Source: a bacterium (GTDB taxonomy: Bacteria > Patescibacteriota > Gracilibacteria > UBA4473). From it: 35,298 nucleotides of DNA. The stretch spans positions 1 through 35,298 of the forward strand of contig JABGQW010000010.1 in assembly GCA_018648585.1 (NCBI GenBank), read 5' to 3'. Every line of letters begins with the position of its first letter. Position 1 is the first letter of the stretch. The position numbers and the translations under genes were made by a program. The notes below the pieces were generated by a model. It did no database searches. It was not told the DNA's origin and saw only the letters and a list, made by a program, of their open reading frames with translations. Of this stretch, positions 7,665 to 14,906 are shown piece after piece.

Positions 7665-7849
7665 TCGTTTGATTCTTCCCCCCTCCTAGGGAATTTCTAA
7701 TTTTCGAATCAAGGAAGCGGGGAGGGCGCTTTTTTTGATTCGGGTGATTCGCGACCAACAAGACCGCGAGGGGTGCCAGGCGAAGATTCCATACCAATCT
7801 GGAAGAATCGGCGCTCAAGCCCACTTTTTTATTTATTAACAAATTTAAA
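7665..7849 (+). other. Structured intergenic leader with possible terminator switch
   Basis: This gap between the first gene and MoxR folds in two competing ways. In one, TTGATTC (7669-7675) pairs with GAATCAA (7706-7712) with TTCCC/GGGAA nested inside. In the other, CCCTCC (7681-7686) pairs with GGAGGG (7720-7725) just before CGC and T7 (7730-7736), which resembles an intrinsic terminator. After the T-run come TCGCG/CGCGA (7749-7769) and GTGCC/GGCGC enclosing GATTCC/GGAAGAATC. No ORF or clear promoter is seen. Confidence 0.4.
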
Positions 7850-7880
7850 AAAAGACCACTGAGTAAAGTAGGTGGCATTA
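7850..7880 (+). repeat. Start-site hairpin repeat, copy 2
   Basis: CCAC (7856-7859), loop TGAGTAAAGTAG, GTGG (7872-7875), with the same TTTAAAAAA lead-in and CATTAA tail as copy 1. Two of the four stem pairs differ from copy 1 and both are compensated. Read as protein from the CTG at 7859 it encodes SKVGGI, parallel to SKVAGI in copy 1. Confidence 0.65.
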
Positions 7881-7885
7881 AAATT

Positions 7886-8155
7886 GTGGAAAGTAACAAA
7901 AATTTAGGAATTACAATGGCCAACGAATTGGCCAAAAAATATATTAACAGCCAAAAAATTGCGCAAGCAATTGCACTGGCGGTCCAAAGTGGTCAGAACC
8001 TTCTTTTATATGGCCCAGGTGGGTACGGCAAGAGCGTCATGACTTTGGACGCCCTGAAGACTCAAGCAACGAAAGACGAGATTTACATCAAGTCTTTTGG
8101 AGAAGGGTTAACAGAGGACGTCCTCTGGGGGGGGGATGGACTTCAGCCGTTTTGA
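7886..8155 (+). CDS. MoxR-type AAA+ ATPase, N-terminal part (frame-split)
   Basis: This is the first part of a MoxR-family AAA+ ATPase, a chaperone-like ATPase that acts on a VWA partner. The Walker A loop GPGGYGKS is at residues 43-50, preceded by the usual helix and strand (AIALAVQSGQNLLLY). The frame ends at 8155 shortly after a G9 run (8127-8135); with one G fewer it would read WGGMDFSRF and continue into the next ORF, which supplies Walker B. Start choice is open: GTG 7886, ATG 7916 (with AGGA upstream), or a CTG at 7859 that mirrors the neighbouring gene's start. The VWA gene follows downstream, as is typical of MoxR operons. Confidence 0.75.
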   Translation: MESNKNLGITMANELAKKYINSQKIAQAIALAVQSGQNLLLYGPGGYGKSVMTLDALKTQATKDEIYIKSFGEGLTEDVLWGGDGLQPF

Positions 8156-9032
8156 AAAAGACGGAGTCATGGAGTTCTTTCCTGCGAATTCCTTCTTGGC
8201 AAAGCGATTTGCCATATTTGAGGAGCTATTTGACGCTCCTTCAAAAACGCTTTTAGCGTTGAAGGATACTCTTGAGGCCCGGGAGCTTCGCAATGGTAAT
8301 CAGAAGTTTGCTATGCAAACGGAGATTATCATTGCCTGCACAAACCTCGACCCGGAGGAAATCGCGGAAAAAGGAGACTCTTATGAGGCCCTAATTCAGC
8401 GCTTTCCCTTGAGGTTGGAGGTGAGCTGGTCCTCGCACGAGCAGAGAGACTATCTCGAATTCTTCGAGAAAGTTGATCAGGTTGTGCCTGGTCCAGTAAT
8501 CAACGGCATGGCGCCAATCCTCGCGGACATGATAGCTCGTGCAGGGAAAGAGTGCGATCGTCCGATTTCGCCAAGAGTGGCGAAGAATGCTTTAAAAACT
8601 ATCAAATCTTCCGCTCTTATGAGAGGAAGTGAGAAGGTCGAAGAGCAAGATTTTGTATCTCTCCAATTTGTGAAGGAGTTTAAACATATCGGCAACGATA
8701 TCGAGAACGATCTGCGCAAGAAGATGGAAGAAGCTCGTGCTAGGGCGGAGGCGGAATCGAAATTGGTCGAATTGGAGGACGTGTTGGCAGAGATGTTGAC
8801 TATCTACAATAAAGAGCGCTCCCCAATTAAACTTGGCCAATGGTCAGGGAAGTTCACCGCATTCTTAGATATTATCCAGGCGCGTCTTACAAACTTACCA
8901 GACGGGTTACAGCCCCGTCGCAAAAAAATGCGCGAAACGTGCGAAGAAATGGCACAAGATTCCCAGCAGAAATGCCTGGAGGCAATTAACGTGCCAGCGT
9001 TGAACAATTTAAGAGATTTTATTAACCACTAA
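8136..9032 (+). CDS. MoxR-type AAA+ ATPase, C-terminal part (frame-split)
   Basis: This continues the AAA+ domain interrupted at the G9 run. Near fragment residues 25-30, RFAIFEE is Walker B with the catalytic acidic pair written EE instead of the usual DE. IIIACTN (64-70) is sensor 1, and the arginine in QRFPLRLEV (about 89) is the likely arginine finger. Residues ~120-160 form the helical lid, and the rest (about 165-298) is a coiled, charged extension longer than in minimal MoxR proteins. The ATG at 8136 happens to sit at the junction and is probably an internal methionine of the full protein. It ends 16 bases before the VWA start, with the Shine-Dalgarno AAAGGAGG in the gap. Confidence 0.78.
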   Translation: MDFSRFEKDGVMEFFPANSFLAKRFAIFEELFDAPSKTLLALKDTLEARELRNGNQKFAMQTEIIIACTNLDPEEIAEKGDSYEALIQRFPLRLEVSWSSHEQRDYLEFFEKVDQVVPGPVINGMAPILADMIARAGKECDRPISPRVAKNALKTIKSSALMRGSEKVEEQDFVSLQFVKEFKHIGNDIENDLRKKMEEARARAEAESKLVELEDVLAEMLTIYNKERSPIKLGQWSGKFTAFLDIIQARLTNLPDGLQPRRKKMRETCEEMAQDSQQKCLEAINVPALNNLRDFINH

Positions 9033-9048
9033 AAAAAGGAGGCTAAGT

Positions 9049-10422
9049 ATGAAATATGAAAGTTTTACTTTCAGAACAAAGCCGCCGAAGCACTATCTCG
9101 CGCCATCGGCGGAGGAAATGCAAGAGGTGGCGAAGAAGGTCGGTCTCAAGTCCTTTTCGAGGGATTTTGTCGCCGATCTTGCGAACTTGGCAGCGGGCGG
9201 AGCAATCCAAGCGCCGTCGAAGTATCGCAAAATTATTAGGAAGAAAGTCGAGGAGCGAGGCATTAAAACTTCCAGTGATGGTGAGTATGAAATGCCAAAA
9301 GGCGCTGATTATACTTGGGAGAAATCTCAATACAAGGCGCTTGACGCTCACACCGCCAAAGAAATGTCCTATCACCAGAATGTCTGTGACTTTCTGGAAT
9401 CGGTAGACATTTCTCGCTTCCCCGGCGAGACACCTTTAACCCAAACAATGAGTATGTTAAAAATGCTCAGCTTACAAAAAGGCGGGGCCAGCGAAGGTGG
9501 GAGCAACGGAGGGGAAATTCTTCCTATCTTCCAAGAAGATGATGACAACCCACCGGGGAGCATCAAAAAAAAATTATATGATCAAATGGAGACGGTAGCC
9601 TCCCTAACCGAGGAAGAGCTGGACATGCTCGATCCGGAAAGGGAAGAAGTGCTATCGGTTCTCAGCAAGTTAAAAATTGCTGAAGAGCTTGCAACTCCGA
9701 ATAAAGCGCTCATGCTAAAGGTATCTCGCAAACTCGATCAATTTTCCAAGATGAAATCAAGGAAAACAAAGATTGAGAAGCCGAACTCCGATGGCAATGA
9801 AATGCGCACTCGTGGCATCGAGCATCTCGGAGAGTTGCCACAGATCAATAAGCCGGAATGGGCTACGTATAGAAAGAGCAAGAAATTGTTCATGTACAAA
9901 GCCGTTACTGGCCAAACTCCTCTTCGAGAAAGAATCACAAAAGAAGAGCGCAAACAGGCGATCTTTATATTAGTTGATGGTTCTGGATCGATGTCGGGAA
10001 CGAAGCACTATAAGGCTTCCGGTGTTATCATGAACCGCCTCAAAGCGGTGATTGAAGGCAATGCAGAAGTTTTCGTAAGTGTCTTTGACACTGAAATGGG
10101 AGAAGTAAACAAAGCCACAAGCAAAGAAGAAGCTAAAGAACTCATAAAAAAGTTCACCAATGGCAATTTCGATGGAGGTGGTACAGATATCGCCGAGGCA
10201 GTGAAATCTGCACATCAGTACATGGAAGACAAGGTAAAGGAAGGTGCGATGTTATACCGACCTGAAATTGTTGTCCTTACTGATGAGGACTCATCGGCTG
10301 ACGGCGTGAAAAAGTCTGACATCAAGGGCTCGGTTGTGCATGGTTTTGCCATGGAGACCAATAACCCTAACCTGGTAGCGCTTGCGGCGTCAACAGGCGG
10401 TGTTGGACGAGAAAACTTTTAA
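9049..10422 (+). CDS. VWA-domain protein partner of MoxR ATPase
   Basis: The 457-residue product has a largely helical, charged N-terminal region (about 1-300), partly low complexity around residues 145-175 (GGASEGGSNGG, EDDDN), and a C-terminal von Willebrand A domain. The metal-ion-dependent adhesion site is complete: DGSGSMSG (D310, S312, S314), the threonine in GGGTDI (about 379) and LTDEDS (about 410). There is no signal peptide, so it is cytoplasmic like ViaA-type proteins. In known MoxR/VWA pairs the VWA protein binds the ATPase and delivers it to a target. It has the best ribosome binding site of the window (AAAAAAAGGAGG, 9031-9042, 6 bases before ATG), unlike most genes here, which have short or no leaders. 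Confidence 0.85.
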   Translation: MKYESFTFRTKPPKHYLAPSAEEMQEVAKKVGLKSFSRDFVADLANLAAGGAIQAPSKYRKIIRKKVEERGIKTSSDGEYEMPKGADYTWEKSQYKALDAHTAKEMSYHQNVCDFLESVDISRFPGETPLTQTMSMLKMLSLQKGGASEGGSNGGEILPIFQEDDDNPPGSIKKKLYDQMETVASLTEEELDMLDPEREEVLSVLSKLKIAEELATPNKALMLKVSRKLDQFSKMKSRKTKIEKPNSDGNEMRTRGIEHLGELPQINKPEWATYRKSKKLFMYKAVTGQTPLRERITKEERKQAIFILVDGSGSMSGTKHYKASGVIMNRLKAVIEGNAEVFVSVFDTEMGEVNKATSKEEAKELIKKFTNGNFDGGGTDIAEAVKSAHQYMEDKVKEGAMLYRPEIVVLTDEDSSADGVKKSDIKGSVVHGFAMETNNPNLVALAASTGGVGRENF

Positions 10423-10426
10423 AAAA

Positions 10427-10651
10427 ATGGGAAACAATGAGAGATGCCCAGGATAGTCCGAAAGAAACTCAAAAAAAGGAGGAAATTGTTATGATACGAG
10501 GCCCTTAAAAAAAGGAGCTGGCATTGGCTTTCTTGTTCATAAAGATGCCGCTCATAAAAACGACAGAGGAACAAGCCCTGCCATGAGGGACGATTGGTCG
10601 GAGATGAATTTGATGGAAAAAACGGAGACAAAAAACCGTTCTAAAAATTAA
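10427..10651 (+). other. Possible micro-ORFs behind strong ribosome binding sites
   Basis: After the VWA stop come two more copies of the A7-GGAG signal seen before the VWA gene. AAAAAAAGGAGG (10471-10482) precedes the five-codon frame ATG..TAA at 10491-10508 (MIRGP). AAAAAAAGGAG (10507-10517) precedes a TTG frame at 10524-10586 (20 residues), whose stop overlaps the ATG of a 22-residue frame at 10583-10651 (MRDDWSEMNLMEK...). The overlapping ATGA suggests coupling. Each is too short for statistical support; the repeated ribosome binding site is what makes them worth recording. Confidence 0.3.
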
Positions 10652-10852
10652 CATCTAGATCACTTGTTATGATCAAACCGGTTGAAGGAGCTCGAACCGG
10701 TAATACAAAATCGAAAAAAGAATCTTTTTCCTCTCTTTGCGAGAGATGGTATTCCCTGTGAATGATGTTTAAGATTTTTTCTCCAAAACAAAAAGTGAGC
10801 AATTCTTTTCAAAAATTGTAGAATACCTCACATGTTTTTTTACTTGAGCATG

Positions 10853-10881
10853 TTGAAAGAGAAATTCGTTTCTCATATATT
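10853..10881 (+). promoter_or_regulatory. Promoter of the hairpin-rich non-coding transcript
   Basis: TTGAAA (10853-10858), a 17-base spacer and TATATT (10876-10881). The predicted start near 10888 would give a transcript of about 600 nt ending at the terminator near 11487. Confidence 0.5.
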
Positions 10882-10887
10882 TTTCTT

Positions 10888-11487
10888 AGGCGCATCGAAC
10901 TCAAAAGTGGGTTAGTATTTTCACCAAGTGAAGTACTATTTATCGATGTACGGAGTTTCGGCGTAGAGAGCTCCATAATGCCACAAAGATAGGGATCCAT
11001 ATCCCGAGACAAATATGGACATCTGTGTTCAGTAAGGTCACGCGACTAAACATAGAATCTTCAATGAAGATATCCGATCTGAAGTAAAGTAAGAGAGGAT
11101 GAACAAAAATGAGTACAAAGTAAAAGATACGGTTGCCATTAACCGTAGTCAAAAAGTGGCTCCTGTTCCTTCTGCAGGATTTGGCATTTGCCAAGAAGTA
11201 TGATGATTTTTGCACTTGACCGTGTAAAAATGACGATTTGACGAGAATCCTTCATCTACTGACCGTGGATGAAGGACTCAATCAAGTTGTTTACAACTTG
11301 GCGATCCGGACGGATTTTTGAGAGCGAAAAAAATAATTTCGAAGCTCTCCCCGGATCGCTTGAAAAAGTGGTCTGAGAGAGGTGCCTCTTGCGAGAAATC
11401 AAAAAAAGCAAGAACTCTCTCCCGCTTCCTTGCGAGAGGAACCTCGCAAAAGCGCTTTTGCCCAAATCGGCAGGAGCGCTTTTTTTT
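10888..11487 (+). ncRNA. Candidate large structured non-coding RNA (~600 nt)
   Basis: No ORF of useful length exists here, but nearly perfect stem-loops follow each other: CATCGA/TCGATG (10893-10948) enclosing AGTA.TTCAC/GTGAA.TACT; GGGAT/ATCCC (10992-11005); ATCTTC/GAAGAT (11057-11071); ACGGTT/AACCGT (11129-11146); TTGGCA/TGCCAA (11181-11194); CCTTCATC/GATGAAGG (11249-11275); CAAGTTG/CAACTTG (11283-11300); GCGATCCGG/CCGGATCGC (11301-11359) enclosing GAGAGC/GCTCTC; GAGAGAG/CTCTCTC (11375-11421) enclosing TCTTGC/GCAAGA; TTGCGAG/CTCGCAA (11430-11449); and the terminator. The density and packing, with a promoter before and a terminator after, resemble large ornate RNAs in general style. I cannot assign it to a named class. 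A processed 3' UTR of the VWA operon is an alternative. Confidence 0.5.
11448..11487 (+). terminator. Intrinsic terminator of the structured RNA
   Basis: AAAAGCGC (11448-11455) pairs with GCGCTTTT (11476-11483), with TGCC/GGCA nested in the loop, followed by a T8 tract (11480-11487). The promoter of the next gene starts four bases later. Confidence 0.8.
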
Positions 11488-11490
11488 ATC

Positions 11491-11519
11491 TTGAAAAAAA
11501 CAAGAAACTCTGGTAAAAT
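11491..11519 (+). promoter_or_regulatory. Extended -10 promoter of the 696-residue protein gene
   Basis: TTGAAA (11491-11496), a 17-base spacer and TAAAAT (11514-11519) preceded by TGG. The TGGTAAAATGTC core recurs as TGGTAAGATGTC before the gene at 30081. Confidence 0.8.
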
Positions 11520-11537
11520 GTCTAGAATTTTCAAAAA

Positions 11538-13628
11538 ATGAAAAAAATTACACACATCGGCAGCGAAAATAATTCAGGACGATTTGTCTGGAAAGAAATT
11601 CCGGACGGGTACAAATCCAGCGCGGAGATTGACTCGCAGAAAAATGAGTACGCGAAACTCTGGGAAAAAACAAAATCAAAACTCGACGAATTGAGCGATG
11701 AAACGGTTTTGAACGGAATTTCGACGGAAAAAGATTTCGAAAAAAATATCGGAACGGGAAAAGAATTTTATATTTCCAGCCAGATTTCAAAAATGCTCGG
11801 AGAAACGGGAAGTTGGGCGAAAATGAGCGATTTTCCGAAAACAAAATTTGTGATGAAAAAACTCACCGAAAAAGGATTCAAAATCAACAATCCAAAAGAT
11901 TTCATCGGAAAAAAACTCGTGATCAAAAATGGGGAAATTTCCGTTGAAAAAAGTGTTTCCGGAAAAAAAGTTGAAAAAGATCCAGAAGAATCGGACGATC
12001 AAAAATCGGGAAAATCTTCGAAACAAAAAACAGAAACTTTGAATTCAGAAACGGAAAAACAAGAAGAATTAAATATTCAGGAGGGCGGAGAAACGCAGGC
12101 GCTGGAAGATTTGAAAAAAAACCAGGAAGAAAATAAAAAACAAATCGAGGAAGTTGAAACCGAAATTTCAAAAAAAGAATCGCCGGTTGTCGAGCCAGAA
12201 AAAATCGAAGATTTGACGACCAAAATTTTGAGCCCGGATTTTCTCACCGAAAATGTGACCACGGAGGAACTCAAAAAAGAAATCGAGCCGGAAATTCAAA
12301 AATTGAAAAAAACACCAGAACAGCGAGCCGAACTTTTGGGAAATTTTGAAAAATTAAATCAGGATTTCCGCGCGACTTCTGCGGCGATTAAAAAAGCGCT
12401 CGAGGGAACTTTTGAAAAAGGAAAATTGAAAAATTTGACGCCGGAGCAGATGGAAAATTTGCTTCAAAAAGATTCTCGGTACGAAAAATTGTACGCGCAG
12501 ATGCAGCCCGAATTTGGTCGTGCGCGCGAACTCCAAAAACAAATCGCGGAAACGGGAGCGGTTTTGGCGGTGGACGCGCTCGTCGACGAAAATTACAAAT
12601 CGCGATTCGACGTTTTCGAGTCGGACGCGCAGGACGTTCCGACCGACGAAAAAACTGATTTTGGAAAAAAATACGAAATTGCCGAAGAATTTTTCACGGG
12701 CAGCAACAGCGTCGATCCGGAAAAAATTGAAAATTACGAAATTTTCACGGAAATGCAGCACGGCGTGGCGCGCGCGCGAAACGTCGTTTTGGCAAAAAAT
12801 GGAATGGAAAAATTGGCGGAACTCGACGCGCCGGTCGCGGAAGATTTTGAAAAAATTCAAACGATCAAAAAACAAATCGCCGAAGCGCGAGAACACGGCC
12901 CGATCAACGAAATGTTCGGCGAAAACGAGCTGGTGAATTTGCTCGAAAAAGAAGATCGATCCGCGCACATGCTCGCGAAAAAAAATATTGAAGAAACTTT
13001 TGCCGACGTTCCGAAAGTTTTTCAAAAGAAAATCGAGAATTTGACGAAAGAATTTTTGGACAAAAATTCGGGAAATATCGCGACCACAATTTCGATTTTG
13101 TCGACCGCGATGACGCACGAATTTAACAAAGAAAAAGATCCTGAAACTGAAAAAGAAGACGGAAGAGTTTGGGATTCGAAACATTTGGATCAAACGACGG
13201 CGAACGGAATCGAGGCGCTGATTTTGCGAAAAACGCAGCTCGACGGTTCGGCGAAATTTGCGGACAAAGTGCGAAATTTAAATCCCGACTTTTTTGTGGG
13301 AGAACGCCGAAAATTGCGCGACCGAGTTTTGCTTTCAAAATCTGAAATCGAGAATTTTCAAAAACTCGAATCGGAATTCAACAGTTTGGTGCTGCCGTAC
13401 GAGGGAAAACCGGATTTGCTTTTGAACGACATCGAGGTTCGGTTGAGTTCTGTTTTTCTTAAAAAATTTGCACGCGCGCGCGAAAATGTCAACGCGCATT
13501 TGAATTTGCCGGAAATGAGTGAAATTGTTCCGGTTGAACCAAAAGTTGAAATTTCTGGGAAAACTTTGAAATTTAAAAAAGTAAAAAAATCCAGCGGCGC
13601 GGGAAAAACCGAAACTTCGGAAAAATAA
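11538..13628 (+). CDS. Large acidic, helical protein of unknown function
   Basis: The product is 696 residues, extremely rich in E and K, with no signal peptide or membrane segment, so probably cytoplasmic. Residues ~1-130 look like a compact N-terminal domain (MKKITHIGSENNSGRFVWKE...). About 135-215 is a disordered/coiled linker (repeated KK, EE, QE). Two or more long helical domains follow: about 215-360 and 360-650, the latter with alternating acidic helices. The C-terminal tail (about 655-696) is Lys-rich. No catalytic motif is visible and I do not recognise the family. It may be a structural or scaffold protein. It is monocistronic, between a strong promoter and a shared convergent terminator with gap. 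Confidence 0.8.
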   Translation: MKKITHIGSENNSGRFVWKEIPDGYKSSAEIDSQKNEYAKLWEKTKSKLDELSDETVLNGISTEKDFEKNIGTGKEFYISSQISKMLGETGSWAKMSDFPKTKFVMKKLTEKGFKINNPKDFIGKKLVIKNGEISVEKSVSGKKVEKDPEESDDQKSGKSSKQKTETLNSETEKQEELNIQEGGETQALEDLKKNQEENKKQIEEVETEISKKESPVVEPEKIEDLTTKILSPDFLTENVTTEELKKEIEPEIQKLKKTPEQRAELLGNFEKLNQDFRATSAAIKKALEGTFEKGKLKNLTPEQMENLLQKDSRYEKLYAQMQPEFGRARELQKQIAETGAVLAVDALVDENYKSRFDVFESDAQDVPTDEKTDFGKKYEIAEEFFTGSNSVDPEKIENYEIFTEMQHGVARARNVVLAKNGMEKLAELDAPVAEDFEKIQTIKKQIAEAREHGPINEMFGENELVNLLEKEDRSAHMLAKKNIEETFADVPKVFQKKIENLTKEFLDKNSGNIATTISILSTAMTHEFNKEKDPETEKEDGRVWDSKHLDQTTANGIEALILRKTQLDGSAKFADKVRNLNPDFFVGERRKLRDRVLLSKSEIENFQKLESEFNSLVLPYEGKPDLLLNDIEVRLSSVFLKKFARARENVNAHLNLPEMSEIVPVEPKVEISGKTLKFKKVKKSSGAGKTETSEK

Positions 13629-13656
13629 AATTGAGAAACTTTTTTCAAAAATAAAA

Positions 13657-13687
13657 AAACTCTCCGAATTCCGAGGAGTTTTTTTAG
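13657..13687 (+). terminator. Terminator between the 696-residue gene and gap
   Basis: AACTC (13658-13662) pairs with GAGTT (13676-13680) around an A/T-rich centre, flanked by A-runs on the left and T7 on the right. It could work for both convergent genes. Confidence 0.55.
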
Positions 13688-13723
13688 ATTGTTTCGTTTT
13701 TCTCGCAATGACATTTTTTTAAA

Positions 13724-14728
13724 TCACATCATCGCGGCGAGTTCGACAAATCGGCAGGAGTAGCCCCACTCGTTGTCGTACCACGCGAGAACTTTTACCA
13801 AATCGTCGATCACGAGCGTTTCGGCTGCGTCCACGATCGAGCTGCGCGCGTCGCCCTGAAAATCTTTTGAGACGAGCGGTCGCGTTTCAAATCCCAAAAT
13901 ATGCGGACTTTTTTCCGACGCTTTTTTTAGCGCAGCGTTCACTTCTTCCACCGTTGTTTTTTTCCCAACTTTCACGACGAGATCGACGAGCGAAACCGTT
14001 GGTGTCGGAACGCGAACGGCGAGCCCGGTGAGTTTTCCTTCCAAATCTGGGCAGACGATTCCGACGGCTTTTGCCGCTCCGGTGCTGGTCGGAATCATGC
14101 TGAGTCCGGCGGAACGCGCGCGGCGCAAATCTTTGTGTCCGACGTCCAAAACTTTTTGATCGTTTGTGTACGCGTGGATTGTCGTCATCAGCCCGGATTT
14201 TATTTCAAAATTTTCGTGCAAAACTTTCGCCACCGGCGCGAGACAATTCGTCGTGCAGCTGGCGTTCGAAACCAAAACATCCGTTTTCAAAAGTTCCGAA
14301 TCGTTGACGCCGAGTACGATCGTGCGAAATTTATCATCTTTTGCCGGCGCGGACAAAAGTACTTTTTTCGCGCCCTGGTCGAGGTGCGGCTGCGCTTTTT
14401 CTGCTGTTCGAAAAACGCCGGTGCACTCGAGCACGATGTCGATTTTCAAATTGCCCCACGGAAGATCCGTGATATTTCGTGTCGAAAAACTGTGAATTTT
14501 TGTTCCGTCCACGTCGAAAAAAGTTTCATCGCCAGCGCGAACGATCGCAACGTTTTTTTCAAAAATTCCGAAATTCGAATCGAACTGAAAAAGGTGCGCG
14601 GTGGTTTCGATCGGCGACGGATCGTTGATCGCGACGAGTTCGAGCTGGTCGGAATATTTCGTCAAAATGAGTCGTGCAGTGGCGCGCCCGATCCGCCCAA
14701 ATCCGTTGATGGCGATTCGTTTTTTCAT
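13724..14728 (-). CDS. gap: Glyceraldehyde-3-phosphate dehydrogenase
   Basis: This glycolytic enzyme oxidises glyceraldehyde-3-phosphate to 1,3-bisphosphoglycerate with NAD and phosphate. The 334-residue length is typical. The N-terminal Rossmann fold starts INGFGRIGRATARL. The catalytic cysteine is in SNASCTTNCLAPV, and the conserved general-base histidine lies in TTIHAYTNDQK. RRARSAGLSMIPTSTGAAKA forms the phosphate-binding and S-loop region, and the C-terminal WYDNEWGYSCR signature is intact. ATG 14728 is the natural start. It diverges from the thrS leader region; I see no convincing promoter in the 130 bases before it. Confidence 0.97.
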   Translation of the reverse strand: MKKRIAINGFGRIGRATARLILTKYSDQLELVAINDPSPIETTAHLFQFDSNFGIFEKNVAIVRAGDETFFDVDGTKIHSFSTRNITDLPWGNLKIDIVLECTGVFRTAEKAQPHLDQGAKKVLLSAPAKDDKFRTIVLGVNDSELLKTDVLVSNASCTTNCLAPVAKVLHENFEIKSGLMTTIHAYTNDQKVLDVGHKDLRRARSAGLSMIPTSTGAAKAVGIVCPDLEGKLTGLAVRVPTPTVSLVDLVVKVGKKTTVEEVNAALKKASEKSPHILGFETRPLVSKDFQGDARSSIVDAAETLVIDDLVKVLAWYDNEWGYSCRFVELAAMM

Positions 14729-14818
14729 GAGATTTTTTAATGTTAAAAATTGAAATGCAGAGAAAGTCTAATTTTTTTTCAAAATTTGGGAACTGAATTT
14801 CAGAGATTTTTGAAAAAT

Positions 14819-14847
14819 TTGCGTTTTCCTGTTTTTCTTCGTACACT
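14819..14847 (+). promoter_or_regulatory. Probable thrS leader promoter
   Basis: TTGCGT (14819-14824), a 17-base spacer and TACACT (14842-14847), nine bases before the leader-peptide ATG. The gap matches other short-leader genes here. The same -10, TACACT, serves pyrF. Confidence 0.5.
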
Positions 14848-14856
14848 TCGCTCGAA

Positions 14857-14901
14857 ATGTTTGCATTCCCTGCCATTTTCACAACAACGACAACCGGATA
14901 A
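14857..14901 (+). CDS. Threonine leader peptide of thrS (MFAFPAIFTTTTTG)
   Basis: A 14-residue frame, ATG at 14857 to TAA at 14899-14901, with five consecutive threonine codons at 14881-14895 (ACA ACA ACG ACA ACC). It lies directly upstream of a terminator/antiterminator and 85 bases before threonyl-tRNA synthetase. Five matching codons in a peptide this short, in front of the cognate synthetase gene, is the hallmark of ribosome-mediated attenuation: a ribosome starved of Thr-tRNA would pause here. It has no Shine-Dalgarno, but its ATG is close to the predicted transcript start, as in other genes of this window. Confidence 0.85.
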   Translation: MFAFPAIFTTTTTG

Positions 14902-14906
14902 TTTTT

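Noticed and set aside
9049-10422. Ro60/TROVE protein with Y RNA
   Set aside because: The C-terminal VWA is present, but the N-terminal part does not show TROVE HEAT repeats and the MoxR neighbour points to the MoxR-VWA class.
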